The notes: a model not told the origin generated them from the sequence alone. A DNA stretch of 30,392 nt from Clostridiales bacterium (GCA_003343605.1 QAKW01000054.1:1-30392), one strand, 5' to 3'; counted from the first letter of the stretch, positions 6,801 to 15,295 are shown. Made by a program: numbers and translations.

Positions 6801-6890
6801 TAGAACATTTGCTTGCCGCCGGGTAGCTTTTTGCGTTGATTTCGTATCGTTAGGCCGATGAAGATACGATAATCAGCGCTTTATTTTTGC
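6801..6890 (+). promoter_or_regulatory. Structured leader with intrinsic terminator; candidate guanidine-IV (mepA-type) riboswitch
   Basis: Seen: a GC-rich conserved-looking segment (TTGCCGCCGGGTAGC, 6813-6827) is followed by a long hairpin. Its outer stem pairs gcgttgatt (6833-6841) with aatcagcgc (6871-6879), its inner stem pairs tcgtatc (6842-6848) with gatacga (6863-6869), and the 14-nt loop contains GGCC. A T-rich tract follows at 6880-6888. This is an intrinsic terminator between promoter and gene, so the leader should control read-through. Known: the mepA motif, shown to be the guanidine-IV riboswitch class, lies upstream of MATE pumps in Clostridia and works by transcription antitermination. 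Inference: position, target gene and architecture fit, but I could not match the consensus base by base. Attenuator confidence is higher than class confidence. Confidence 0.55.
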
Positions 6891-6935
6891 CCTTTTTCAT
6901 GATCTTTGGCGAGCGGGCTTTAAGGAGGGAACACC

Positions 6936-8249
6936 ATGAAGAACCAAAAATATTTACAAGATTTTATCCGTTTTTCTTCGCTGAATGTTTTGGGAATGAT
7001 CGGCCTTTCCTGTTATATATTGGCCGATACCTACTTTGTTTCGAAGGGTCTCGGGGCAAACGGCCTGACCGCACTGAATCTGGCGATCCCGGTTTACAGC
7101 TTTATTCACGGATGTGGCCTGATGATTGGGATGGGCGGCGGAACCTGGTATTCTATTCTAAAAAGCAAACACGATGATCCCGGTGCCAACCGGATCTTTA
7201 CCTATACCGTTTGGCTGGCCGCCGCCTTTTCAATTTTTTTCATGATTGCAGGGCTGTTCTTTTCAGCACCCCTCATCAAGCTTTTAGGCGCCAATGAATC
7301 CGTTTTTCATATGTCAAAGACTTATCTGCAGGTAATCTTGCTGTTTTCCCCTGCCTTTCTGATCAATAACGTGCTGCTCTGCTTTGTGCGCAACGATGGG
7401 GCGCCGCATCTCTCTATGACGGCAATGATCGGCGGCAGCCTCTCAAACGTAGTTTTAGACTGGGTTTTCATCTTTCCCTGCCAAATGGGTATTTTCGGCG
7501 CGGTTTTTGCAACCGGGCTGGCGCCGGTCATCAGCATACTGCTCCTTTCTCCCCATCTGATCCGGGGTAAAAACCAGTTTCATTTAATAAAAAGCAGGCT
7601 GTCGGCAGGTTCGATTGTTTCGATCCTTTCCAGCGGACTCCCTTCTTTGCTCGCAGAGGTCTCCTCCGGAATTGTGATGATTGTTTTTAATTTCATTATT
7701 CTGCACCTGCAGGGTAATGTTGGGGTTGCCGCGTATGGGGTTGTTGCAAACCTATCTCTGGTGATTATCGCCGTTTACACCGGAATCGCCCAGGGCATAC
7801 AGCCGATTCTCAGCCGCAGCTACGGTGCCGGAAACCATACCGCCGTTAAAGTCACGCTGCGGTATGCCCTGATCGCCATGCTGGTGATCTCAGCGCTGCT
7901 CTACCCCATTCTGTTTTTTGGCGCGCAGCAGATTGCAAATGTTTTCAACAGCGAACAAAACATGGTGCTGCAAACGCTCGCCGTGGAAGGAATTCGTTTT
8001 TACTTTACAGCGTGTCCGTTCGCGGGGTTCAATATCATTTTATCAATTTATTTTACTTCTACCGGCCGCTCCAGACCGGCGCAAACGATTTCTTTCCTGC
8101 GTGGGTTCCTTTTGATTATTCCCATGGCATTCCTGCTCTCCCGAATGGGCGGGATTACAGGGGTGTGGTGTGCATTTCCGGCAACAGAACTTCTGGTTGC
8201 CACTGTTGGATACATTCTGTATCTGCATTTAACGGTCAAATATAAATAA
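6936..8249 (+). CDS. MATE-family multidrug efflux transporter (MepA-like)
   Basis: Predicted 437-residue integral membrane protein with about 12 hydrophobic segments arranged as two six-helix halves. Seen: an N-terminal SSLNVLGMIGLSCYILADTYFVS that fits the MATE family, LTALNLAIPVYSFIHGCGLMIGMGGG (residues about 45-70, the first-half signature) and the second-half counterpart VAAYGVVANLSLVIIAVYTGIAQGIQPILS. MATE proteins export cationic drugs or small organic cations in exchange for Na+ or H+. AAGGAGG lies before the ATG at 6936. Monocistronic, with its own consensus promoter and leader terminator, which suggests expression only when an inducer is sensed. If the leader is guanidine-IV, guanidinium or a related compound is the likely inducer. 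Confidence 0.9.
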   Translation: MKNQKYLQDFIRFSSLNVLGMIGLSCYILADTYFVSKGLGANGLTALNLAIPVYSFIHGCGLMIGMGGGTWYSILKSKHDDPGANRIFTYTVWLAAAFSIFFMIAGLFFSAPLIKLLGANESVFHMSKTYLQVILLFSPAFLINNVLLCFVRNDGAPHLSMTAMIGGSLSNVVLDWVFIFPCQMGIFGAVFATGLAPVISILLLSPHLIRGKNQFHLIKSRLSAGSIVSILSSGLPSLLAEVSSGIVMIVFNFIILHLQGNVGVAAYGVVANLSLVIIAVYTGIAQGIQPILSRSYGAGNHTAVKVTLRYALIAMLVISALLYPILFFGAQQIANVFNSEQNMVLQTLAVEGIRFYFTACPFAGFNIILSIYFTSTGRSRPAQTISFLRGFLLIIPMAFLLSRMGGITGVWCAFPATELLVATVGYILYLHLTVKYK

Positions 8250-8253
8250 AAAT

Positions 8254-8291
8254 AAACGCAGGATCTATCCGAAGATAGTTCCTGCGTTTTT
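8254..8291. terminator. Bidirectional rho-independent terminator
   Basis: aaacgcaggatctatc (8254-8269) pairs with 8274-8289 with a single mismatch around a 4-nt loop. It is A-rich on the left and T-rich on the right. It lies between the convergent MATE and epimerase genes. Confidence 0.9.
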
Positions 8292-8293
8292 AA

Positions 8294-9316
8294 TCAGGCT
8301 TTCAAAGCCTTTTTTCGGCGGATCCCCTTCTGGTGTCCGCGGCTTACCCAGATCACGGTGTCCCGAATCGTCTGGAAAAGATCCCGCGGCCGGTAGCCCA
8401 GTTCAATTGTAGCCTTGTCGTGCGAAAACTTATCGTTGCTTGAAAGGGCGAACAGAGAATATCTGGTATATAACGGCCGCACCTTTTTCATCTTTGCGTA
8501 AGCCTGCATAAACGGTGCGGCAGCCCGCGCCATCCACATAGGCAGCACCGGCAGCCTGCGGCCGCCGTAAACCTTTTGCACCATCTTCAGAACATCCCGG
8601 ATTTCATAATGCCGGTTTGATAAAATATAACATTCGCCGCTGCGCCCTTTCTCCATTGCCCGGATGCAGCCATCCGCCACATCGCGCACATCAACAAAAT
8701 CATAGCCGCCCTTCACACAGGCCGGCAGATGCCCGAGAATATAATCGTTTACCATCTGCACAAGATGATTGCCCGATTGATCGTAAGGGCCAAGTATCCC
8801 AGAAGGATGCACGACTACGGCGTTTAACCCCTGCTCCGCAGCATCCAGCACAGCCTGCGTTGCCGCCGCTTTTGTTTTGGCGTATCCCCCTACTACCTCG
8901 TCTGCAGAAAAATGATCCGCCTCATGGATGACCGTATCGCGGTTATGATCGGCAATCGCATGCACGGAGCTGACATAAACCAGCCGCTTCACATGATATT
9001 TTTTACAAAGCGCAATCATATTTCGTGTGCCATTTACATTGACCTCATATAATTGCGGCGTCACCTGCTCTGAAATGTCAACAATTCCGGCCGTATGAAT
9101 CACATAGGTTTCAAACTGATCCGTATCTTTAAAAAGCTTCCGCAGGCTCTCACGATCCCGCACATCACCGTTGATATATTCCACACCCGGCAAAAGGTTT
9201 GCCTTCTCATGCGGTAAGATCAAACCACGGATCAGATAATCGCGATTTTTTAACGTTCGGATCAGCGTATTGCCCAGATGCCCGCTGGCTCCGGTTATGA
9301 TGATCATTTTTTTCAT
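8294..9316 (-). CDS. NAD(P)-dependent epimerase/dihydroflavonol-4-reductase-like extended SDR
   Basis: Predicted 340-residue cytoplasmic oxidoreductase. Seen: the N-terminal dinucleotide motif TGASGHLG (residues 8-15), NGDVRD around residue 49, HTAG (74-77), EVNVNGTRN, VYVSSVHA with the catalytic serine, and the catalytic pair Y145/K149 (YAKTK), then VVHPSGILGP, all hallmarks of extended short-chain dehydrogenases. The substrate is not evident; relatives act on nucleotide sugars, sterols or aldehydes. The ATG at 9316 is chosen because GAGAGGTG sits 7 nt upstream; a TTG at 9322 would begin inside that spacing. The gene is divergent from a TetR regulator, and a palindrome covers its likely promoter, so repression by that TetR is likely. 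Confidence 0.85.
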   Translation of the reverse strand: MKKMIIITGASGHLGNTLIRTLKNRDYLIRGLILPHEKANLLPGVEYINGDVRDRESLRKLFKDTDQFETYVIHTAGIVDISEQVTPQLYEVNVNGTRNMIALCKKYHVKRLVYVSSVHAIADHNRDTVIHEADHFSADEVVGGYAKTKAAATQAVLDAAEQGLNAVVVHPSGILGPYDQSGNHLVQMVNDYILGHLPACVKGGYDFVDVRDVADGCIRAMEKGRSGECYILSNRHYEIRDVLKMVQKVYGGRRLPVLPMWMARAAAPFMQAYAKMKKVRPLYTRYSLFALSSNDKFSHDKATIELGYRPRDLFQTIRDTVIWVSRGHQKGIRRKKALKA

Positions 9317-9359
9317 TATCAAACACCTCTCTCAGATACACGACACTCTGTTGATTTTC

Positions 9360-9375
9360 TACTACAATTGTAGTA
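9360..9375. promoter_or_regulatory. 16-bp perfect palindrome, candidate TetR operator
   Basis: tactacaattgtagta reads identically on both strands. It lies between the divergent epimerase and TetR genes and directly next to minus-strand TATACT/TATAGT -10-like sequences (about 9372-9383) that would serve the epimerase gene. TetR proteins usually bind such palindromes next to their own gene. The link is an inference from position. Confidence 0.55.
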
Positions 9376-9510
9376 TACTATAAAGTATGGAAAATCGGAA
9401 TGAGCAATATTTATAAAAATCCTATTATTTTCAACAGAAACAACACATCATGTTGATTTATAAACAGCATTCATAAAAAGTTTACAGCCGTTAAGAAGGG
9501 AGCTTTTATC

Positions 9511-10101
9511 ATGAATAAAAATAAAAACGATCATCGCACAAGAGTAACCCGGCTATTGATCCGCAGGGCCTTTACAGAGCTGCTTGGTCAAAAACCGATT
9601 CAGAGTATATCCATCAAAGAATTATGCGAAAAGGCAGGGATCAACCGCGGTACTTTTTATACGCATTACAGCGACATCTACGATCTTCTGGAAAAAATGG
9701 AACAGGATATGATGGAAGACTTTCAAAAAGCGCTTGAGCCGCTGCTGAATACCGCGCAGGATGATATTACGCCTTTAAAAATTACAACCGGCATTTTTCA
9801 GTGCTTGAAAGAAAATGCGGATCTCTGCACCGTAACACTAGGCCCCTATGGCGATAAGGAGTTCGCTGCAAAACTGATCAATTACGGGCGGGAGCGGTGC
9901 ATCGAAACCTATTCCTCATACTTTAAGGGAGCCACGCATAAGCAGCTTGAATTTTTTTATGCATTCATCAGCTCCGGATGCATCGGGCTTCTTCAAAAGT
10001 GGCTTTCCGAGGGAATGAACAGCAGCGTAGAAGAAATCGCAAAAATGTCGGAAGACATAATGATGTACGGCATCGGTTTCTTAAAAAAACAGGAATCTTA
10101 A
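9511..10101 (+). CDS. TetR/AcrR-family transcriptional regulator
   Basis: Predicted 196-residue repressor. Seen: an N-terminal TetR DNA-binding domain (residues about 8-55) with RRAFTELLGQKPIQSISIKELCEKAGINRGTFYTHYSDIYDLLEKME, including the characteristic GTFYTHYSD recognition helix. The rest is an all-helical ligand domain of the kind seen in clostridial TetR proteins, ending in a GIGFLKK helix. AAGGGAG precedes the ATG at 9511. It is divergent from the epimerase/reductase gene, with a perfect palindrome at 9360-9375 between them. The calcium ATPase gene follows in the same direction after 119 nt. No strong terminator is seen in that gap, so co-transcription or co-regulation is possible. Effector unknown. 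Confidence 0.88.
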   Translation: MNKNKNDHRTRVTRLLIRRAFTELLGQKPIQSISIKELCEKAGINRGTFYTHYSDIYDLLEKMEQDMMEDFQKALEPLLNTAQDDITPLKITTGIFQCLKENADLCTVTLGPYGDKEFAAKLINYGRERCIETYSSYFKGATHKQLEFFYAFISSGCIGLLQKWLSEGMNSSVEEIAKMSEDIMMYGIGFLKKQES

Positions 10102-10220
10102 AAAAGAAGAGTGACCGGCTGAAACCGAACTTCCTTCTTAAATATGTTAAGGACAAACACTCATAACTGCTCTGTTTTGTGCATATGGATAGGTGAAGAC
10201 AAAAGCAAAGGAGCACCTCC

Positions 10221-12887
10221 ATGAGCGAGCAGATAAAATCCGGCCGGCAGGGCATCGGCCTGACCGAAGAACAGGTGCGGGCTTCCCGCAAAAAATACGG
10301 GTCCAATACCCTAACAAAACATAAAAGAAAAAGTTTTTTTCGCCAGTTTCTGAGCAGCTTTGGCGATCCGATTATCAAAATTCTGATGGTGGCGCTGGCA
10401 ATCAACGTTTTATTCCTCTTTCAAAAGGCAGACTGGTTTGAAGCCATGGGGATCGCGATCGCCATTTTTTTGGCGACCTTTATCTCTACCCTTTCGGAAT
10501 ACGGAAGTGAATCCGCCTTTATTGAATTGCAGCGTTCCGCCGCCGATATATCATGCAGGGTACAGCGCGCCCGGGGGATCTCTTCTCTGCCTGTTGCCGA
10601 GCTGGTAGTGGGAGACTTTGTATTGCTGCAGGCCGGAGAGCGAATCCCCGCCGATGGCATTCTGATTTCCGGCAGCCTGCATGTAGATCAGTCCGCACTC
10701 AACGGCGAAAGCGCCGAAGCGGAAAAGCTCCCGCTCACGATGCGCAGCAAAGATTGGGATCTGCTTCATAAAAATCAGCTTTTCCAGGGCAGCGTGATTA
10801 CCTCCGGTGAAGGCATTATGGAGGTACAGCGTATCGGCGATTATACATTTTACGGCAGTATGGCAAAAGACATTCAGGAAGAAACGCCGGAAAGCCCGCT
10901 TAAAGTGCGGCTGAACGGACTTGCCAAAACCATCAGCAGGCTGGGATATATCGCCGCCATCCTGATTGCTTTTGCCGATCTGTTCAACAGTTTTTTCCTC
11001 GATAATGGAATGAATCTTCAGCTTGCACTCGCTGATTTTACCCATCCGGTTATTTGGGTGCCGAGAATCCTGCATGCGCTTACGCTGGCAACCGCGGTGG
11101 TTGTGATGGCGGTGCCGGAAGGGCTTCCGATGATGATTACGGTTGTGCTTTCCTCCAATATGTTCCGCATGCTCAAAGATCAGGTCATGGTACGCAAGCT
11201 GGTTGGAATTGAAACATCCGGCAGCCTGAATATCCTTTTTACCGATAAAACCGGAACGCTGACCAGGGGAAAGCTTCAGGTTGTAAAAGTAATTGAAGGC
11301 AGCGGCAAAAGCACAGACCGCCCTCGAAAATGCAGCGCGCCGGTGCAAAAATTACTGGAGCTCTCGGCGCTCTACAATACCGGCTGTGTTCTTGCAGACG
11401 GCAAGCCGCTGGGCGGAAATGCCACCGACCGCGCCCTGCTGGAAAGCGTTTTGCCGCTGAACAGCAGAAATCCGGCTTATGTAAAAAAAGAAACGGTCCC
11501 CTTTGACAGTGCCTACAAATTTTCAGCCGCGCATATTTCCGGCAAAGACGATCTGATCCTGGTGAAGGGCGCACCCGAAAAAATTCTGGCGGCCTGCCGG
11601 TATTATCTGGATGAAAACGGAGTGCGGCGGCCCTTCTCCCCCGCGGGGATCGAAGAACAGCGCAAAGTATTGTCGATGAAAGCAATCCGGATGCTTGCCA
11701 TTGCCGTTTCGCCCGTTACGCTGACCGCCAAAAGCAAGCTTGAAAATCTGACCTTTATCGCCATGATTGGAATCCGCGATGATATCCGCAGGGAAGTTCC
11801 CGCAGCGATCAAAGAAGTGCAGCAGGCAGGCGTTCAGGTCGTGATGATGACCGGAGACAGCAAGGATACCGCCATTGCCATCGCCCGGGACATCGGATTG
11901 CTGGAAGATCATGGCCCCAATCGTGTGCTTACCAGTCAGGAACTCTCGGCCATGACCGACCGGCAGATTACAGAAATCCTTCCGGAGCTGCGCGTGATTG
12001 CAAGGGCCCTGCCCACCGATAAAAGCCGGCTGGTGCGCCTGGCGCAGGCGGAATCACTGGTCACCGGCATGACCGGCGACGGGATCAACGACGCCCCCGC
12101 CCTTAAGCGCGCAGACGTCGGTTTTTCAATGGGCAGCGGAACAGAGGTTGCCAAAGAGGCCGGCGATATTGTGATTCTCGATAATAATTTTGCTTCTATT
12201 GCCAAAGCAATTCGGTATGGCCGTACGATTTTTAAAAGCATTCGAAAATTTATTGTTTATCAATTTACCATGAACCTCTGCGCCGTTGGCGTTTCCCTGA
12301 TCGGGCCGTTTATCGGGATCGACACACCGGTCACTGTAATTCAGATGCTCTGGATCAATATCATTATGGATACACTGGCCGGGCTTGCCTTCGCAGGCGA
12401 ACCCTCCCTGAAAGAATACATGAAGGAACGGCCGAAGCGCCGGGATGAACCGGTGATCGACCGCACAATGGCGCAGCAGATTTTCTGGATGGGGCTTTAT
12501 ACTATGACGCTCTGTATCACATTTCTGCGGCTTCCCTACTTTCGAACGCTTTTCCGCTTTGATGAAAATCCCATTTATTTTCTCACTGCATTTTATGCTC
12601 TTTTTATCTTCTCCGGCGTATTCAACAGTTTCAATGCGCGCACGAACCGCATCAATCTGCTCTCCCATCTTCGCAAAAATCCAACCTTTATTCTGATTAT
12701 GCTGATTGTAAGTGCCGTTCAGCTCGTGATGATCTATTACGGCGGCAGAGTATTCCGCACAGCAGGCTTAACGCCTTCGGAGCTGCGTATGGTGATTTTA
12801 ATGGCTTTTTCCGTAATTCCGGCGGATCAGATTCGCAAATTTCTCTTCAAAATATTCAAAAAAAGAAAAAAAGGGCGGGAAGCTTAA
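10221..12887 (+). CDS. P2-type calcium-translocating P-type ATPase
   Basis: Predicted 888-residue membrane pump that would use ATP to export Ca2+ from the cytoplasm. Seen in order: N-terminal cation-ATPase domain (LTEEQVRASRKKYGSNTL), M1-M2, actuator loop with the dephosphorylation motif as NGES (about 161-164), M4 with VPEGLP (298-303), phosphorylation site DKTGTLT (D342), KGAPE in the nucleotide domain, TGDGINDAPALKRADVG (about 616-632), M5 with QFTMNL, and M6 with WINIIMDTLAGLAFA (about 707-721). The asparagine and aspartate of that M6 segment are calcium ligands in PMCA/SERCA-type pumps. Length is normal for bacterial P2 pumps. ATG at 10221 follows AAAGGAG. The C-terminus is strongly basic. 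Calcium is the best guess; other P2 substrates cannot be fully excluded. Confidence 0.88.
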   Translation: MSEQIKSGRQGIGLTEEQVRASRKKYGSNTLTKHKRKSFFRQFLSSFGDPIIKILMVALAINVLFLFQKADWFEAMGIAIAIFLATFISTLSEYGSESAFIELQRSAADISCRVQRARGISSLPVAELVVGDFVLLQAGERIPADGILISGSLHVDQSALNGESAEAEKLPLTMRSKDWDLLHKNQLFQGSVITSGEGIMEVQRIGDYTFYGSMAKDIQEETPESPLKVRLNGLAKTISRLGYIAAILIAFADLFNSFFLDNGMNLQLALADFTHPVIWVPRILHALTLATAVVVMAVPEGLPMMITVVLSSNMFRMLKDQVMVRKLVGIETSGSLNILFTDKTGTLTRGKLQVVKVIEGSGKSTDRPRKCSAPVQKLLELSALYNTGCVLADGKPLGGNATDRALLESVLPLNSRNPAYVKKETVPFDSAYKFSAAHISGKDDLILVKGAPEKILAACRYYLDENGVRRPFSPAGIEEQRKVLSMKAIRMLAIAVSPVTLTAKSKLENLTFIAMIGIRDDIRREVPAAIKEVQQAGVQVVMMTGDSKDTAIAIARDIGLLEDHGPNRVLTSQELSAMTDRQITEILPELRVIARALPTDKSRLVRLAQAESLVTGMTGDGINDAPALKRADVGFSMGSGTEVAKEAGDIVILDNNFASIAKAIRYGRTIFKSIRKFIVYQFTMNLCAVGVSLIGPFIGIDTPVTVIQMLWINIIMDTLAGLAFAGEPSLKEYMKERPKRRDEPVIDRTMAQQIFWMGLYTMTLCITFLRLPYFRTLFRFDENPIYFLTAFYALFIFSGVFNSFNARTNRINLLSHLRKNPTFILIMLIVSAVQLVMIYYGGRVFRTAGLTPSELRMVILMAFSVIPADQIRKFLFKIFKKRKKGREA

Positions 12888-12901
12888 GCTTCCCGCCCTT
12901 T
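12870..12901. terminator. 32-bp perfect palindrome at the end of the calcium ATPase gene
   Basis: Positions 12870-12901 are a perfect palindrome with the gene's stop codon (12885-12887) at its centre. The strong T tract is on the minus-strand side (the A run at about 12858-12872), while the plus-strand side has only TTTAAAT. It may terminate leftward better than rightward transcription. Confidence 0.6.
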
Positions 12902-12918
12902 AAATCTGATCTCAGCCG

Positions 12919-12975
12919 GATTTGCAGGCAGTTTTGGGGAATAATTGGAATATCATCCTTCTTTGCCTGCAAATC
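12919..12975. repeat. Inverted repeat with 12-bp arms and 33-nt loop
   Basis: gatttgcaggca (12919-12930) and tgcctgcaaatc (12964-12975) are perfect complements, followed by TTATATTTTT. It may be a second terminator for the calcium ATPase gene or a remnant of a small mobile element. It lies upstream of the polysaccharide promoter. Confidence 0.45.
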
Positions 12976-12994
12976 TTATATTTTTAAAAATCAA

Positions 12995-13023
12995 TTGACT
13001 AAGTGAACAGCTTATGATATGAT
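12995..13023 (+). promoter_or_regulatory. Sigma-A promoter for the polysaccharide cassette
   Basis: TTGACT (12995-13000) and TATGAT (13018-13023) with a 17-nt spacer. The start site should be near 13030, giving a leader of about 72 nt before the first gene. Confidence 0.75.
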
Positions 13024-13102
13024 TAGAAAGTTATAAAACTTCTGTAGTTTACTGTCGGCTGCTTACGTTAAGGAACTTATCCATAAAGGAAGTGACGTAT
13101 TT

Positions 13103-14188
13103 TTGGAACGAATTTTAGTCTATGGAATGACTGATAATTTCGGCGGCATAGAAACTTATCTGATGAATCAGCTTCGCTCCCTGGACCGCAGCAGGGCAAT
13201 TTTTGATTTTGTCACCGACTTTCCGGCAATTGCATATGAAAGTGAAGCGCGGGAGCTAGGCTCTGAAATCTATTATATTCCAGCAAAAAGCCGCGGCATT
13301 CTGGCGCAGTGGAAAGCATTCTCTAAAATCTTGAAGGAACATCCGGAATATCAAAAGGTCTATTTTAATATCTTGGACGCCGGCGCCGCCATTACCATGT
13401 TCATTCCCTGGCTTTATGGCAGAACTATTGTAACCCACAGCCACAACGGCAATACGGACAAGCCGCGTCTGCACCGGCTTTGCCGGCCTTTTTTAAATTT
13501 TTTCACCAAGAAGCGTTACGCCTGTTCTCTTATTGCTTCGGAATTCATGTTTGGCAGGCATCATCCATCTCTGATTATTCCAAACGCGATCAACGGCAGC
13601 CTCTATGAATTCAATCCGCAGCTCCGGGCCGAAAAGCGAAGGGAGCTTGGTTTGGAAGACCGTTTTGTAATTTGCCATGTAGGGCGTCTTTCTCCGCAGA
13701 AAAATCCTAAAATGCTGATCGATATTTTTGCAGAATTGTCCCAAAAGGATCCACAGGCTGTTTTGCTCAGCATCGGAAGCGGGGAACAAAACGATACCGT
13801 GCACGCATATGCTGCAAAAAAAAATCTGGGCGATGCGCTTCGTTTTCTGGGCAAACGTACGGATGTACATGAAATTCTTCAGGCGGCAGACGTTTTTTTG
13901 CTTCCATCTCTCTATGAAGGCCTTCCTCTGGTTGCGATCGAGGCGCAGGCGGCGGGGCTCCCCTGTATTTTATCGGGCAATATCTCTCAGGAGGCAGCCA
14001 TCACGGATCATGTTCGCTTTTTGAGTCTGGATCTTCCCTTATCCGAATGGGTGAAGGAAATTGTTTCGTTAAAGGGATTTAAACGCCGCTCCATGCGTGA
14101 GGCGCTGATTCAGGCCGGCTACGATTGCGATCATCCATCAGAAGCCGAACTGTCTTTAAGGCAATATTTTGAAAATAATATCCAATAG
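13103..14188 (+). CDS. Family 4 glycosyltransferase (EPS/capsule type)
   Basis: Predicted 361-residue retaining GT-B glycosyltransferase, likely at the inner face of the membrane, adding a sugar to a lipid-linked repeat unit. Seen: N-terminal domain with GMTDNFGGIETYLMNQL (the glycine-rich acceptor loop) and a C-terminal nucleotide-sugar domain with VCHVGRLSPQKNP-like IGRL/SPQKN motif (about residue 195) and the EX7E-type PSLYEGLPLVAIEAQAAGLP (about 267-287). These are typical of the EpsF-like GT4 proteins in Gram-positive EPS clusters. Start: TTG at 13103 after AGGAAG; no ATG is available at the family's normal N-terminus. First gene of a four-gene unit. Donor and acceptor sugars unknown. 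Confidence 0.88.
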   Translation: MERILVYGMTDNFGGIETYLMNQLRSLDRSRAIFDFVTDFPAIAYESEARELGSEIYYIPAKSRGILAQWKAFSKILKEHPEYQKVYFNILDAGAAITMFIPWLYGRTIVTHSHNGNTDKPRLHRLCRPFLNFFTKKRYACSLIASEFMFGRHHPSLIIPNAINGSLYEFNPQLRAEKRRELGLEDRFVICHVGRLSPQKNPKMLIDIFAELSQKDPQAVLLSIGSGEQNDTVHAYAAKKNLGDALRFLGKRTDVHEILQAADVFLLPSLYEGLPLVAIEAQAAGLPCILSGNISQEAAITDHVRFLSLDLPLSEWVKEIVSLKGFKRRSMREALIQAGYDCDHPSEAELSLRQYFENNIQ

Positions 14189-14199
14189 GGAGCAAATTC

Positions 14200-15276
14200 A
14201 TGAAATATGATGTAATTGAGCGTATTTCCGCCGAGGAACGGACCGCCTGGTCCAAAGCGCGAAACGATGCGGAACGTATTGCACAGCAGGAAGGTTTTCA
14301 GCCAATAGAAGTCTTTGGCACCGGAACCGACCGGGCCGGAACATCCCTGCTTCATAAAGTAAATGAGCATCGAAAAATGGGCAGGCAATGGAAACGGGAT
14401 TTAAGTGTTCTGCAGAAAGGCGATACCCTGTTTATCCAATTGCCGGTTGTAAACAATTATTTTTTCATGCAGTCCATCATGAAAAATCTGCGCAGACGGG
14501 GCGTTGAAATTATTGCGTTGGTCCATGATCTGGAAACCCTGCGGATGGTCCGCGATGCCGCGGTATCAAAACGGCAGAAAATCCGGATGCGTATAGAAGA
14601 AATCGGCGTGCTTCGGCAATGCTCCCGCCTCATTGTGCATAATGATAAAATGCGGGATTTCCTGATGCAGCTCGGTATTCAGGTTCCCATGACTTCCCTG
14701 GGAATTTTTGATTATTTGGTTTCGCCTTCTCCCAACGGAGAAACCATTGAGGATTTAATGGAAAAACGGGCGGCGGAGCGGTGTGATTCCGTGATCGTTG
14801 CAGGAAATCTGGATCCGCAGAAAGCGGGCTATGTTTACCATATTCCAGAAGCCATCCCCGCTGATTTATTTGGTGTTCACTATCAGAAAACCGATCAGAA
14901 AAATCTGCGTTATCATGGATCTTTTCCGGCTGATACGCTCCCCTACGAACTTTCCGGCGGGTTCGGCCTCATTTGGGACGGTCCGCAGCCGGATACCTGC
15001 GCCGGCCCGTATGGTGAATATCTCCGTTTTAATAACCCCCATAAAACTTCATTATATCTTGCGGCGGGATTCCCGGTGATCATCTGGAAGCAGGCCGCGC
15101 TTGCTGAATTTGTGCAGGAAAAGGGCGTGGGGCTGGTTGTGGAATCATTAGATGAAATTCCGCAGCTGATTCACCGCCTTGAAGATCAAGATTATCATAA
15201 AATCCATCAAAATATTCAGGAGGTATCCAAGCAAATCCGCGGCGGCGCATATCTGCGCGCCGCATTGCGTGGTTAA
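14200..15276 (+). CDS. Gtf3-like glycosyltransferase
   Basis: Predicted 358-residue cytoplasmic glycosyltransferase. Seen: a C-terminal half with GGFGLIWDGP, a tract ending GPYGEYLRFNNPHKTSLYLAAGFPVI (about residues 252-293), highly characteristic of the Gtf3 (streptococcal glucosyltransferase 3) family, also annotated as beta-1,6-galactofuranosyltransferase-like. The N-terminal half contains IIALVHDLETLR and RLIVHNDKMRDFL, matching the family's acceptor domain. It starts 11 nt after the GT4 gene behind a GGGAG ribosome binding site and ends 19 nt before the polymerase gene. In streptococci Gtf3 extends O-glycans on serine-rich adhesins. Here the neighbours point instead to a secreted polysaccharide. 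Specificity not readable. Confidence 0.82.
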   Translation: MKYDVIERISAEERTAWSKARNDAERIAQQEGFQPIEVFGTGTDRAGTSLLHKVNEHRKMGRQWKRDLSVLQKGDTLFIQLPVVNNYFFMQSIMKNLRRRGVEIIALVHDLETLRMVRDAAVSKRQKIRMRIEEIGVLRQCSRLIVHNDKMRDFLMQLGIQVPMTSLGIFDYLVSPSPNGETIEDLMEKRAAERCDSVIVAGNLDPQKAGYVYHIPEAIPADLFGVHYQKTDQKNLRYHGSFPADTLPYELSGGFGLIWDGPQPDTCAGPYGEYLRFNNPHKTSLYLAAGFPVIIWKQAALAEFVQEKGVGLVVESLDEIPQLIHRLEDQDYHKIHQNIQEVSKQIRGGAYLRAALRG

Positions 15277-15295
15277 CGGCAGGAGGATCTATTGC

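Noticed and set aside
10102..10220. Terminator between the TetR and calcium ATPase genes
   Set aside because: Only AAGAAG/CTTCTT arms around about 24 nt, with no GC-rich stem or T tract. Too weak to call.
10551..11348. 265-codon minus-strand frame inside the calcium ATPase gene
   Set aside because: Antisense of conserved P-type ATPase motifs; low-complexity, His/Arg-rich translation.
15179..15295. 39-codon N-terminal extension of the polymerase frame
   Set aside because: Overlaps the Gtf3-like gene and has no ribosome binding site; AGGAGG supports the ATG at 15296.
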